From a virus, in IMG/VR virus record IMGVR_UViG_3300018876_000008, positions 105,338 through 169,337 of that record: a stretch of DNA of 64,000 nucleotides. One strand, given 5' to 3'. A model generated the notes under the pieces. That model did no database searches. It saw nothing but the letters and a program-made list of their open reading frames with translations, and had not been told where the DNA came from. Position numbers and translations under genes: made by a program. Shown here piece after piece: positions 30,912 to 38,997 of this stretch (its first letter is position 1; each line of letters starts with the position of its first letter).

Positions 30912-32585
30912 TATATTCTTATATAGAATACCTTCCTCAACCAACCTTCGATTTTTTGGAAAATAATCCCAATCTAAAGTTACCATTTTTTCACCGTCAA
31001 ATAGGTAACCCTCATTAATCATTTTCTTTAGTTCATTTTCAGTTGTATGTGATAGTTCTTGATGTGCGAAATTTCTTAATTTATGTAAATTAAATTCCAC
31101 ATTACCAAACCAAGATAAATGCCAACCATTAATGTCATTTAAATGTGTTGACTGTTCATATCTTTGATTTCTAATTTCTTGAGGTGTTGTTGTTTTTAAA
31201 TATGACCATCTACTACAGGCGGGACCTGGCCATCTTAAATTCTTAAAGTCCCAATTAAAATTCCAATACATCCATCTCTGTAGTATTGTTCTAAAGGTTT
31301 TAAATTCTATGTGATTATTCTTTAGTCTATGTAAGATATCATCATCCCATATTTCATCGACATCTGATATGAGTACTATATCATTATCGTGAGGGTTAAT
31401 TTTTTCTAAGACAGTTTTAATACTATTTCTATGATAGTTTTCTCTAAACCAATTTATCCTGTCATCTTCATTTTTTGGTTCAGGATTGGGCTCGTACAGT
31501 ACTTCATTTGGTAAATCAACAACAACATGTTCTATTTTATGTAAAAATTTATCAAATAAATGTCTATTTTTTTGAAATATTAGTTCTTTATCTTTTCCTG
31601 TATGTGTATTTCTTGACTCAATTAATACAAAACGGTCAACATGATGATTCATTTCATGTAGTCTTAAATTTAACATATCTAATTCATGGTCAAATAAAAA
31701 ACAGTCGTATATCATTGATGATTTATTTCTAATTCCTAAACCTGATATTCTATCCCATACTTTAGGTTTATCATAACCTTCATAATCTGCTATTTTTAAT
31801 TTACCTGTAACTCCATTCTTATCTAATCCATTTGATGCGTACCCATCATTTATTAAACTAATTATATTGTCATTACTCTTCCAAAAATCAGTTGCAATTT
31901 CACTATGTGCGAAAGAATAAACTTTATCACGAATAAAATCAAAATCACCAAACCAAGAAAAGTGGTATCCTCCATTGTCTTTTATATAAAATTCAGTTGA
32001 TTTCTCATCCCACCTTTTATCTCTAATAGTTTGAAAAATCCTATTATCATTTATGTAATGAGAATAGTAAAAAGCGGAGCTACCCATCCAATGATGCATT
32101 TTTTCTAACGAACTATTCCATACCAACCATTTTTGTTTAAAAATAACAGGAGAAAATGGTAAGTTACGATTCAGTTCATCAATGTTATCTAAGTTAGGAA
32201 ATTCGTCAACATCTGATACTATAATAATATCGTCAAAATTTAAATCTAATGTTTTTAAAGCTTTACCGATAGATAATCTTTGGTGGTTTTCTCTAACCCA
32301 ATTCATTGTCCTTAAATCGGGTACCTTAACTAATTTAGTTATCTCTTCTTGAGATAAATTATTTGGCATATCATCAACAACACATATGTGTATTTTATCA
32401 AACCATTTTTTAAATCTATCAATATTATTACTAAAAAACAGTTCTTTTTTTACACCAGTAAATGTTTTAGTTGATTCCACAATCACAAACTTATCTACTT
32501 GTTCATAGTACTCTTCAAGTCTAAGTTCTAACAAATCTAACTCATTAAAAAAAAGTACAGTATCTATTATTTTTTGTTTAATCAT
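30909..32585 (-). CDS. Tandem double GT17 glycosyltransferase, 558 aa
   Basis: Two full copies of a GT17-like (beta-1,4-GlcNAc transferase type) domain in one chain. Copy 1 (~1-280): FFNELDLLELRL, FVIVESTKTFTG, WVRENHQR, IIVSDVDEFP. Copy 2 (~285-555): LFDHELDMLNLRL, FVLIESRNTHTG, WFRENYHR, VLISDVDEIW. Each has a DVD metal/nucleotide-sugar motif. No membrane helix. It probably modifies a surface glycan or phage protein; acceptor unknown. Overlaps its upstream small gene by 8 nt. Confidence 0.85.
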   Translation of the reverse strand: MIKQKIIDTVLFFNELDLLELRLEEYYEQVDKFVIVESTKTFTGVKKELFFSNNIDRFKKWFDKIHICVVDDMPNNLSQEEITKLVKVPDLRTMNWVRENHQRLSIGKALKTLDLNFDDIIIVSDVDEFPNLDNIDELNRNLPFSPVIFKQKWLVWNSSLEKMHHWMGSSAFYYSHYINDNRIFQTIRDKRWDEKSTEFYIKDNGGYHFSWFGDFDFIRDKVYSFAHSEIATDFWKSNDNIISLINDGYASNGLDKNGVTGKLKIADYEGYDKPKVWDRISGLGIRNKSSMIYDCFLFDHELDMLNLRLHEMNHHVDRFVLIESRNTHTGKDKELIFQKNRHLFDKFLHKIEHVVVDLPNEVLYEPNPEPKNEDDRINWFRENYHRNSIKTVLEKINPHDNDIVLISDVDEIWDDDILHRLKNNHIEFKTFRTILQRWMYWNFNWDFKNLRWPGPACSRWSYLKTTTPQEIRNQRYEQSTHLNDINGWHLSWFGNVEFNLHKLRNFAHQELSHTTENELKKMINEGYLFDGEKMVTLDWDYFPKNRRLVEEGILYKNI

Positions 32586-32772
32586 CTAAACTAAGTTCGT
32601 AATATAGTTTATTATATTTTCTAAGAAGTATCTCATATCCACAGTAGTCACCACTTAATTTATAATAAAGTTTAATATAGTTTAAAGAGTTATTTAGTTG
32701 TAATATGTCATTACATGACATTAATACTGATTCCGCTCGAAAATAATAATTTGTTATGTTGATATCTTTCAT
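32578..32772 (-). CDS. Tyrosine-rich small protein, 64 aa
   Basis: Ten or so tyrosines in 64 residues (NYIKLYYKLSGDYCGYEILL, KLYYELSLDD). No family recognised. Overlaps the glycosyltransferase gene by 8 nt and holds the promoter-proximal position, so possibly a partner of that enzyme. Confidence 0.65.
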   Translation of the reverse strand: MKDINITNYYFRAESVLMSCNDILQLNNSLNYIKLYYKLSGDYCGYEILLRKYNKLYYELSLDD

Positions 32773-32795
32773 ATGTTTATTACTTTTATATTCTA

Positions 32796-32803
32796 CAAAT
32801 ATA
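32796..32803 (-). promoter_or_regulatory. Host-type -7 element TATATTTG
   Basis: 23 nt upstream of the ATG at 32772. Confidence 0.6.
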
Positions 32804-32824
32804 ATAAAAAAAACCTAAAAGAAT

Positions 32825-33406
32825 ATGTCTGAAATTGAAATACCATCATCTTTAAAAGAATCTAAAGTAGATATGTTAAATTACTATTACTTTACTGATG
32901 TTTTTACATCTGAAGAAATCAACGAAATAATAAATTTATGTGAAGATTTAAAATTAAATGATGTTATTGAGGAGGATAGTTTACGTAGAAGTAAAGTAGG
33001 GTATTTATCACCACAAGAAGAAACATTGTGGATTTACGAAAAAATATTTTTATTATCAGAAACCGCGAACGAGGAAATGGGTTGGGATTTTCAGATTGAC
33101 GGAATATATGATGATATAGAATACTCAATTTATGAAAATGGTTCAGGTCAGTACATATGGTATGCCGACATTAATAGTTCCCCTAATAATAAATTACATA
33201 TAACTATAAATCTTTCGACAGATAAAGAGTACAGTGGTGGTGAGTTAGAATTTAATCTCGGTGGTGATGAGTCCTTAGTGAATCCTTCTAGTGAGGTGGG
33301 AAGTATGGTTGTAGTACCATCATATATATTAGGTAGAACTACACCAATATTATCAGGAGTAAAAAGAACATTAAAATTATCAATATCAGGAATTAAATTT
33401 AGATAA
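32825..33406 (+). CDS. 2OG-Fe(II) oxygenase-fold protein lacking iron histidines, 193 aa
   Basis: The fold pattern of prolyl-4-hydroxylase/PKHD-type oxygenases is clear: HITINLSTDKEYSGGELEFNL, GSMVVVPSYILGRTTPILSGVKRTLKLSISG. But where the family has HxD it reads YAD (in YIWYADINSS), and where the distal iron His should stand (HRVTPV) it reads GRTTPI. Only the Asp and the 2OG-binding Arg region remain, so it is probably not an iron enzyme. It overlaps the next gene as TAATG. Confidence 0.72.
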   Translation: MSEIEIPSSLKESKVDMLNYYYFTDVFTSEEINEIINLCEDLKLNDVIEEDSLRRSKVGYLSPQEETLWIYEKIFLLSETANEEMGWDFQIDGIYDDIEYSIYENGSGQYIWYADINSSPNNKLHITINLSTDKEYSGGELEFNLGGDESLVNPSSEVGSMVVVPSYILGRTTPILSGVKRTLKLSISGIKFR

Positions 33407-33798
33407 TGACACACATTATAAACGAAGATAATTTAACAGAATATATTTTAAAATATGATAGAATCATATGGTTTATGTTTTTTGATGGTCAAGATAACCG
33501 TTCACTCTCTATAAAACCAAATTCTGATTTACTAAATGAAGTACTCACAGAATTTCCTGACGTTACGTTTTTTGAAACAAATTTAACTCATAATCCTAAA
33601 ATAATAGAACATTTTAAATTAACCGATAAATTTATATGGGATTATAATGAGAATAGGTTTAACCCTAGAATAATAACAGTAAAAGATGGTAAAAAAATAT
33701 ATGACCAATCAGGTACGGAATGTTATTGTTTAGAAACTTTATTAAAAATGATTTTTGATTTACATCCTGAATTAATTCCTGTACCACCCAGTGAGTGA
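33406..33798 (+). CDS. Unknown, possibly thioredoxin-fold protein, 130 aa
   Basis: Strand-helix order (IIWFMFFDGQDN, LLNEVLTEFPDVTFFETNL, PRIITVKDGKKIYDQSG) resembles a thioredoxin fold, but no CxxC motif is present; the only cysteines are in TECYC. Coupled by a TAATG overlap to the oxygenase-fold gene. Ends in TGA. Fold assignment is tentative. Confidence 0.6.
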   Translation: MTHIINEDNLTEYILKYDRIIWFMFFDGQDNRSLSIKPNSDLLNEVLTEFPDVTFFETNLTHNPKIIEHFKLTDKFIWDYNENRFNPRIITVKDGKKIYDQSGTECYCLETLLKMIFDLHPELIPVPPSE

Positions 33799-34488
33799 TA
33801 ACCTAATTTCAGGTGTTCCGGGGTTAACGTGAGATACGTAATGTAATTTACCTTTATCTTCAGGTAGTAAAAATAACGTTAAACTATTAAATGTCGGTAC
33901 TTCAATATTTTCAACAACATTACCATCATCATTAAGAAAATGTAATAACCCTCCATACTCAGGTTTCCAATCTTTTGTTAATTGTAATACAAATCCTACA
34001 ATACCATTAGGACTATCTTGATGTGGAGATAAAAAATCACCAGGAACGTAACAAGCCGCAAATACTTCATTAGAACCTGTTATTTTTAAATCGGTGACTT
34101 TGGAAACCAAATCGTGAGATTCTTTATCGTTTAAATAATTTCTAATTTGACACTCTGTACAGTCACAATCATCGTAGTGATTATCTAATGTTCTATGAAA
34201 AGAATAGGAAAATTCATTATTACCAAAAGATTCGGTAGAGAACTGTCTGGCTCTTTCTATATTACTATATTCTTGAGGTGTATTTCTAAAATAACTAACA
34301 CCGTCAATATTTTCTGAAGGATAAGTTGCGACAGACCACCAATCACTTGGCATCTCATAACTAAAAAAGTTATGTAAATTTTCAGCTACATCTTCTTTTA
34401 AGTAATTATCAATAACAACATAACCTTTTTCTTTAAAGGTTTCATTAAGTTTAGTTAAATCTAAATTAGGGTTAATTAAATCTTTCAT
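33772..34488 (-). CDS. 2OG-Fe(II) oxygenase, 238 aa
   Basis: Complete iron site: HQD in FLSPHQDSPNG and the distal His in HYVSHVNPGT, followed by RLSLTGWYRN with the 2OG-binding Arg. Strands VGFVLQLT and YGGLLHFL fit the double-stranded beta-helix. It uses O2 and 2-oxoglutarate to hydroxylate a substrate, probably protein or a small molecule. A Cys cluster (CDCTECQ) near residue 110 is unusual. Downstream of the DUF6445 gene. Confidence 0.85.
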   Translation of the reverse strand: MKDLINPNLDLTKLNETFKEKGYVVIDNYLKEDVAENLHNFFSYEMPSDWWSVATYPSENIDGVSYFRNTPQEYSNIERARQFSTESFGNNEFSYSFHRTLDNHYDDCDCTECQIRNYLNDKESHDLVSKVTDLKITGSNEVFAACYVPGDFLSPHQDSPNGIVGFVLQLTKDWKPEYGGLLHFLNDDGNVVENIEVPTFNSLTLFLLPEDKGKLHYVSHVNPGTPEIRLSLTGWYRN

Positions 34489-34510
34489 ATGTTATATATT
34501 AATAAAATGT

Positions 34511-35089
34511 TTAATAATCTGTAGTAAAAAAGAAAACTTGGAACAACCTACCGTCATACATATCTTGACCAAAATAGTCCATAGATACATGATAGTTATC
34601 TGACCTATACATCACCAAACGATTAAATTTATTACCTAAACGGTCAACTAACTCCCATTTAGTATAATCTCTGGGTTCAATCATATGAGGAGCTTTGAGA
34701 GTCTCTTCTTCACTGTGTAAATTATTATCCCACCCACAAAGACCTGTTTCTTTATGTTTATATAAACCAGTTCCCGAACTTACAGGTGCGTCAGGAGTTA
34801 AATATAAAACTGCTGCCCAACCTGTAGTACTGTCAGAATGAATCCATGACCTATCATAAGCTGTAGTGTATTGGTAAGAACCTGAATAATCTCCACCCCA
34901 ATGTGTTACCTCACCGGCAAAAGGTCTAATTATTTCTTGAATAGACTTTTTTAAGTCATCAGTTAAAAAAGATACTGTACGGTGACCAGGATAATTACCG
35001 TCCACATTGAAATCTTGAGAAAGAGCGAACTCTCTCACTTCTTCAGGGTTACGATAAAAGTCATCAATTATTAAAGTGTTAACTCTCAT
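34511..35089 (-). CDS. DUF6445-type oxygenase-like protein, 192 aa
   Basis: Matches DUF6445: IIDDFYRNPEEVREFAL at the start, WIHSDSTTGWAAVLYLTPDAP with an HxD pair, GTGLYKHKETG, and NRLVMYRSDNYHVSMDYFG near the end with a distal His. The HxD...H set is consistent with a 2OG-oxygenase-like metal site. Substrate unknown. Its start is 1 nt from the 35091 gene, so the run 35408-33772 is an operon. Confidence 0.82.
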   Translation of the reverse strand: MRVNTLIIDDFYRNPEEVREFALSQDFNVDGNYPGHRTVSFLTDDLKKSIQEIIRPFAGEVTHWGGDYSGSYQYTTAYDRSWIHSDSTTGWAAVLYLTPDAPVSSGTGLYKHKETGLCGWDNNLHSEEETLKAPHMIEPRDYTKWELVDRLGNKFNRLVMYRSDNYHVSMDYFGQDMYDGRLFQVFFFTTDY

Positions 35090-35090
35090 A

Positions 35091-35408
35091 TTATTCTTCT
35101 GTTAATTTTGGATAATCTTTATCTGAAAAGTAATCATAAATAAAATCTAGTAAATCACTACTCTCTAAATAATCTTCAATATATTCATCGGCACTTATAA
35201 CCCAATCTTTAGTGTAGTGACTTTCGGTGGCGTAGTCCCACTCATCGCTAAACATTTCTAAATGGCCACCATTTTCTAAATATTCGTGAAAAACATCTTC
35301 ACAAATTTCTAAATCTCTGTATCCTTCTTCATTATTAACGGAAAAACTAATACTTAATTCACCGTTAAAAAAGATATAATCAAGTATCTCTATTTGGTCT
35401 TTACTCAT
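35091..35408 (-). CDS. Acidic protein, 105 aa
   Basis: No family recognised. Strongly acidic and aromatic (EDVFHEYLENGGHLEMFSDEWDY). Similar in size and composition to the divergent neighbour at 35456 without clear homology. Heads the oxygenase operon. Confidence 0.68.
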   Translation of the reverse strand: MSKDQIEILDYIFFNGELSISFSVNNEEGYRDLEICEDVFHEYLENGGHLEMFSDEWDYATESHYTKDWVISADEYIEDYLESSDLLDFIYDYFSDKDYPKLTEE

Positions 35409-35455
35409 TTTTTAGATATTTGTATATAAAATAAAACATTTATTTAATTAAGGAA

Positions 35456-35761
35456 ATGGAAATTAGAGAAATAATATCCTCATATATAAACAAAGATAGT
35501 AACATTTTAAGGGTTGAGTTCCAAATGTTAGAGGACGAAGGTACTAGAACCGATGTAATCGAATATGAATATATTGTGGAGTTCGGTTATGATACTGAAA
35601 GTACTATGGATGTGTTTGAGGATTATGATACAGATTATGATGAATGGGAAACTTGGGATGACGATGGTGAGGTCTTTATTGATGACGAAACACTTATTTT
35701 ATTTTTAAATGAATATTATGTTGTTTTTCCTGATAGAATTCCTGACGAAGAATACAATTAA
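35456..35761 (+). CDS. Highly acidic protein, 101 aa
   Basis: No family recognised. About a third Asp/Glu, with a DYDTDYDEWETWDDDGE stretch. Could be a DNA-mimic or ion-binding protein, but nothing specific supports that. Divergent from 35091. Confidence 0.68.
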   Translation: MEIREIISSYINKDSNILRVEFQMLEDEGTRTDVIEYEYIVEFGYDTESTMDVFEDYDTDYDEWETWDDDGEVFIDDETLILFLNEYYVVFPDRIPDEEYN

Positions 35762-35764
35762 GAC

Positions 35765-35772
35765 TATTTATT
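35765..35772 (+). promoter_or_regulatory. Late-type motif TATTTATT
   Basis: 3 nt before the ATG at 35776. Confidence 0.5.
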
Positions 35773-35775
35773 GAT

Positions 35776-36285
35776 ATGTCAGGTATGATTCCACAAAATA
35801 ATAATAATAGTGAAGAAAACGAAAAAGTTTACTCACCTATGGTTAGGTTAATGACCCAACTATTAGGTAAGATATTTTTAACTAAACCCGTATTCTTCGG
35901 TATCGATGAGCAAAAAATAACTGTTGTAGTTAGTCCAAGCTTAAAGGTATTTGGTATCTACGCTTCACCTAATAGACTTATGAAAAAGTTTCCGTTTGAG
36001 GAAAAGAAAATATTAAGTCTTAGAGAGTTAAAGAGATGGGCGGAAGAAAATGATTTTGAAATATCATTTACTGCAGAAACGGGAAAACTTAAAAGAGACT
36101 TACTTATGGGATTAGGTGATGTTATGGTCGAATCTAAGAAACCTAAAGAAAGAGAACTTAACGTTGTGGTAATGGAAGAATTGAACAAATCTAAATTACC
36201 TGAGTCTATTAAAGAGTGGGCTAAAGACAATCCTGAAAAATTTATAAAGAATATAAGACACGTTCAAAACTTACTTAAAAAATAA
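35776..36285 (+). CDS. Unknown late protein, 169 aa
   Basis: No family recognised. Basic helical protein with a short disordered Asn/Glu start (PQNNNNSEENE) and a central hydrophobic beta part (VFFGIDEQKITVVVSP). No membrane helix. Late-type motif in leaderless position; strong terminator right after the stop. Confidence 0.72.
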   Translation: MSGMIPQNNNNSEENEKVYSPMVRLMTQLLGKIFLTKPVFFGIDEQKITVVVSPSLKVFGIYASPNRLMKKFPFEEKKILSLRELKRWAEENDFEISFTAETGKLKRDLLMGLGDVMVESKKPKERELNVVVMEELNKSKLPESIKEWAKDNPEKFIKNIRHVQNLLKK

Positions 36286-36310
36286 AAAGTGGTCGATTGA
36301 CCACTTTTTT
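36285..36310. terminator. Bidirectional terminator
   Basis: AAAAAGTGGTC-gatt-GACCACTTTTTT between the convergent genes ending at 36285 and 36319. Confidence 0.75.
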
Positions 36311-36318
36311 AGTATATA

Positions 36319-36885
36319 TTAAAGTCTATGTAAGGTGATTTCTAAATGCGATACAATCGCCTTATCATATTGATTATTATTAACCATTATGTTTGTATAA
36401 AATGTTTGAGAAGTTAATTTCAAAACATTAGATGGCATCGCTCCATAAGTGTCAATTGAAAATGTATACCTATTATCATTACCTCCGATGTACATTACTG
36501 TAGATTCGGTACAGTAAGTACAAGGAAAATCAACTGTAGTAGTTTGGTCACCTAAACTATCTGTAATTCTGAGACTACCGTAATCAAACTCCCATTGAGT
36601 ATAATCAATATCAAATCGTCTTTTGATATCGGTACCTTCAAAATTTTGAGTGAGCAATAGGTTACCACTTGAATCTTGTCCTGTAACTACAAATGCCGAT
36701 ACGGATGCTTGGTCTTCAGACAGTACCTCGATTTCACTATCATAGTTAACCTCATCGATTACAACATTAATATCTACAACATCCCACCATCCATTAAGGT
36801 TAAGTTGAGGGTCACTAGTTAGTTCGTATTTCTCACATCCAACGAGAATTAGGGCTAAAGATAAAAGGTATAGTATATTTTTCAT
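36319..36885 (-). CDS. Lipoprotein, 188 aa
   Basis: Lipoprotein leader with lipobox LVGC (Cys17) after ILYLLSLALI. The mature protein is a beta-rich, lipocalin-like chain (LNGWWDVVDINVVID; RRFDIDYTQWEFDYGSLRI) as in many Bacteroidota envelope lipoproteins. Host-type promoter 24 nt upstream. Likely displayed on the envelope of infected cells; function unknown. Confidence 0.8.
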   Translation of the reverse strand: MKNILYLLSLALILVGCEKYELTSDPQLNLNGWWDVVDINVVIDEVNYDSEIEVLSEDQASVSAFVVTGQDSSGNLLLTQNFEGTDIKRRFDIDYTQWEFDYGSLRITDSLGDQTTTVDFPCTYCTESTVMYIGGNDNRYTFSIDTYGAMPSNVLKLTSQTFYTNIMVNNNQYDKAIVSHLEITLHRL

Positions 36886-36909
36886 AATGTTTATGTATTT
36901 TATTTAGTA

Positions 36910-36917
36910 CAAATATA
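36910..36917 (-). promoter_or_regulatory. Host-type -7 element TATATTTG
   Basis: 24 nt upstream of the lipoprotein ATG at 36885. Confidence 0.6.
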
Positions 36918-36962
36918 AGCCTTTTTATTTAACCACAAAAGAAAGATAATGCTTTTTTATAA

Positions 36963-36970
36963 TATTTATT
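36963..36970 (+). promoter_or_regulatory. Late-type motif TATTTATT
   Basis: 5 nt before the ATG at 36976. Confidence 0.5.
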
Positions 36971-36975
36971 GAATT

Positions 36976-37656
36976 ATGGGTCAGTTAATAAACGAAATAT
37001 CACGTATTAAAGGAATAATGGGTCTTATTAATGAGGGAGAGTCACAGTTTGATTCTTCTGAAAAAAAGACTATTGATGACTTTGTAGACTTTGTTAAAAA
37101 AGAACTTAAAATCGATAATGATGTTGAAATAAAACTTCAAAACGATAAAGATGGAATAAAGACAACTGCGGTATACAAATACGAAGATGGTGACGATAAA
37201 GAAATAGAAAACTCAGAAATAAGAGTATTCACTTTAGGGAGAGCATTAGTTGATGTACTTCGTTCAATTGCACATGAGTTAGTACACCATAAACAAAATG
37301 AAGATGGTGACCTTGAGGGAAAACATTCTAATGTTGGTGGACCTATTGAGGATGAAGCAAATTCAGTTGCTGGTGAGATGATTAAAAAGTATGGGATAAA
37401 AGACCCTGAAATTTATGGTGACGACAATAAAGAAGAAATGGGTGAACAAGAAGATGGAGGGGGAACTGGAGGTGATTCAGATTCTGCTAACTCAACAGTT
37501 ACCACATGGGAAACGGGATTAACAAGAGGACCTGCAAATACCTTAACAATAAGTGTATGGAACACAGGTGTTAACAGAGGTAAAGCCAATCATATTGATT
37601 CTACAGGTACGTGGGAGTCAGGATTATCAAGAGGTAAGGCAAATCCTCTTAACTAA
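36976..37656 (+). CDS. Tagged zincin-like protein with C-terminal repeats, 226 aa
   Basis: N-terminal tag RIKGIMGLINEG (residues 10-21) ends in I-N-E, predicted prohead-protease site after E20, and matches the tags at 38990 and 3104. HELVH at 100-104 in LRSIAHELVHHKQNEDG plus a downstream E in PIEDEAN gives a likely HExxH...E zinc site. The C-terminus has three repeats of the form W-x-[ST]-G-[LV]-x-R-G-x-A-N. Late-type motif upstream. Candidate virion metalloprotease. Confidence 0.75.
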   Translation: MGQLINEISRIKGIMGLINEGESQFDSSEKKTIDDFVDFVKKELKIDNDVEIKLQNDKDGIKTTAVYKYEDGDDKEIENSEIRVFTLGRALVDVLRSIAHELVHHKQNEDGDLEGKHSNVGGPIEDEANSVAGEMIKKYGIKDPEIYGDDNKEEMGEQEDGGGTGGDSDSANSTVTTWETGLTRGPANTLTISVWNTGVNRGKANHIDSTGTWESGLSRGKANPLN

Positions 37657-37658
37657 CA

Positions 37659-37666
37659 TATTTATA
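37659..37666 (+). promoter_or_regulatory. Late-type motif TATTTATA
   Basis: 14 nt upstream of the ATG at 37681. Confidence 0.5.
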
Positions 37667-37680
37667 TATAAAACCTACAA

Positions 37681-38997
37681 ATGAGAAATAATGATATCAT
37701 ATTAGAGCAGGAACTTAAAAAAATAGGTTCTTTAATTGATTATGATAGGTCCAAAACCTTGATGGAACAAGACCCAGCTTGGACACGTAATATTGGTAGA
37801 CCCGGCACTACATCAATAACAGGAACAAAGATTCCTGGTAATTTAGGTGATGATAATATATTTAAAAATGTAGATATAGATTTACACGACATATTAATGG
37901 GTGTAGAAATTGCTTCAATGATAATCGCACCTTTTACAGGTCCATTAGCTCCGGTCTTTTTAGGTGTTAGTGTTGCTGCGGGTTTAGCGGACTCTGCAGT
38001 TTATTATTTTGTAGATGATGACCCACATTCAGCCCTTATCGCGGCGGCTTTGACTGTGATACCTCAAGCTAAATTAGGTAAAGTATTTAAAAATAGTAAA
38101 TGGTTTATAAATAAATACGGTAGAAAGGCAACTGGTGAATTATTAGAAAAATACAATAAATATAAAAAAGGTAATACCTCAATAAAGTTTACTGATGATG
38201 AAATTAAATTTTTAAAAGAGGCGGGTAAAGATGTTGTTTCAGAATCTTCACAACAAATTATTAAACAAGAAACTAAAGCGATGGTCAAAAAAGGTTTATT
38301 AAAGAATCTGTCTGAAAAATCACTTAAAGTATTAGTTGCTATGGTTTATAATATATTAAAGTATTCAGGTAAAACAGCTAAATTTATAGGTACTTTAGGA
38401 TTACAGGTGGGTGGAATTTATATCTCATTTGACAAACTATATCTTTTCTTGTGGGGAGATGACGAGGATAGACAAAAATCCGAATTTAAACAAATTGCAG
38501 ATTTAGTTGTAGAATTTAGTGGTGATATTAAGAAATGGTTAATTGGTTTATATGGTGATACCGTAGATGAAATGTCGGACGAACAGTTAACTGATTATCA
38601 AGAAAAAATTGCATCTGTTGATGAGGCAATTATTACACCATCGGAGTATGAAGAAATGGAAAGAAGAGAATACGAATACAGACAGGAAAATTTACCAGGT
38701 AAAAAAATAACTTTAGACGATATTAGAAAAGGTAAAGCAGATTTACACTACGGAGACCAAGGAACATCTGTTAAACAGATACAAAACATGTTACTTAAAA
38801 TTGGTCTAAATTTAGGTGAAGGAGGTGCTGACGGATTTTTTGGTGACGATACTAAAGAAGCTGTAGAAGATTTTCAAACATATCCTGATGATTATGGTGT
38901 TGAAGATATTATCATGTTAAAAAAAGTTGACGGAATTATCGGTAGAGAAACTTTAAAAGCAATTGAAAAAGCAGTTAAAAACAAAAACAATGAGTAA
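37681..38997 (+). CDS. Tagged membrane-spanning protein with peptidoglycan-binding domain, 438 aa
   Basis: Residues 27-30 read LME followed by Q, a candidate cleavage site like those of its neighbours. Residues ~75-135 hold hydrophobic segments (IASMIIAPFTGPLAPVFLGVSVAAGLA; SALIAAALTVIP), with another near 222-245. Residues ~355-432 are a PG_binding_1 domain (LHYGDQGTSVKQIQNML, DGFFGDDTKEAVEDFQ, VDGIIGRETLKAIE). Wall binding plus membrane helices suits a protein ejected through the envelope with the DNA (inference). Overlaps the next gene by 8 nt. Confidence 0.78.
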   Translation: MRNNDIILEQELKKIGSLIDYDRSKTLMEQDPAWTRNIGRPGTTSITGTKIPGNLGDDNIFKNVDIDLHDILMGVEIASMIIAPFTGPLAPVFLGVSVAAGLADSAVYYFVDDDPHSALIAAALTVIPQAKLGKVFKNSKWFINKYGRKATGELLEKYNKYKKGNTSIKFTDDEIKFLKEAGKDVVSESSQQIIKQETKAMVKKGLLKNLSEKSLKVLVAMVYNILKYSGKTAKFIGTLGLQVGGIYISFDKLYLFLWGDDEDRQKSEFKQIADLVVEFSGDIKKWLIGLYGDTVDEMSDEQLTDYQEKIASVDEAIITPSEYEEMERREYEYRQENLPGKKITLDDIRKGKADLHYGDQGTSVKQIQNMLLKIGLNLGEGGADGFFGDDTKEAVEDFQTYPDDYGVEDIIMLKKVDGIIGRETLKAIEKAVKNKNNE

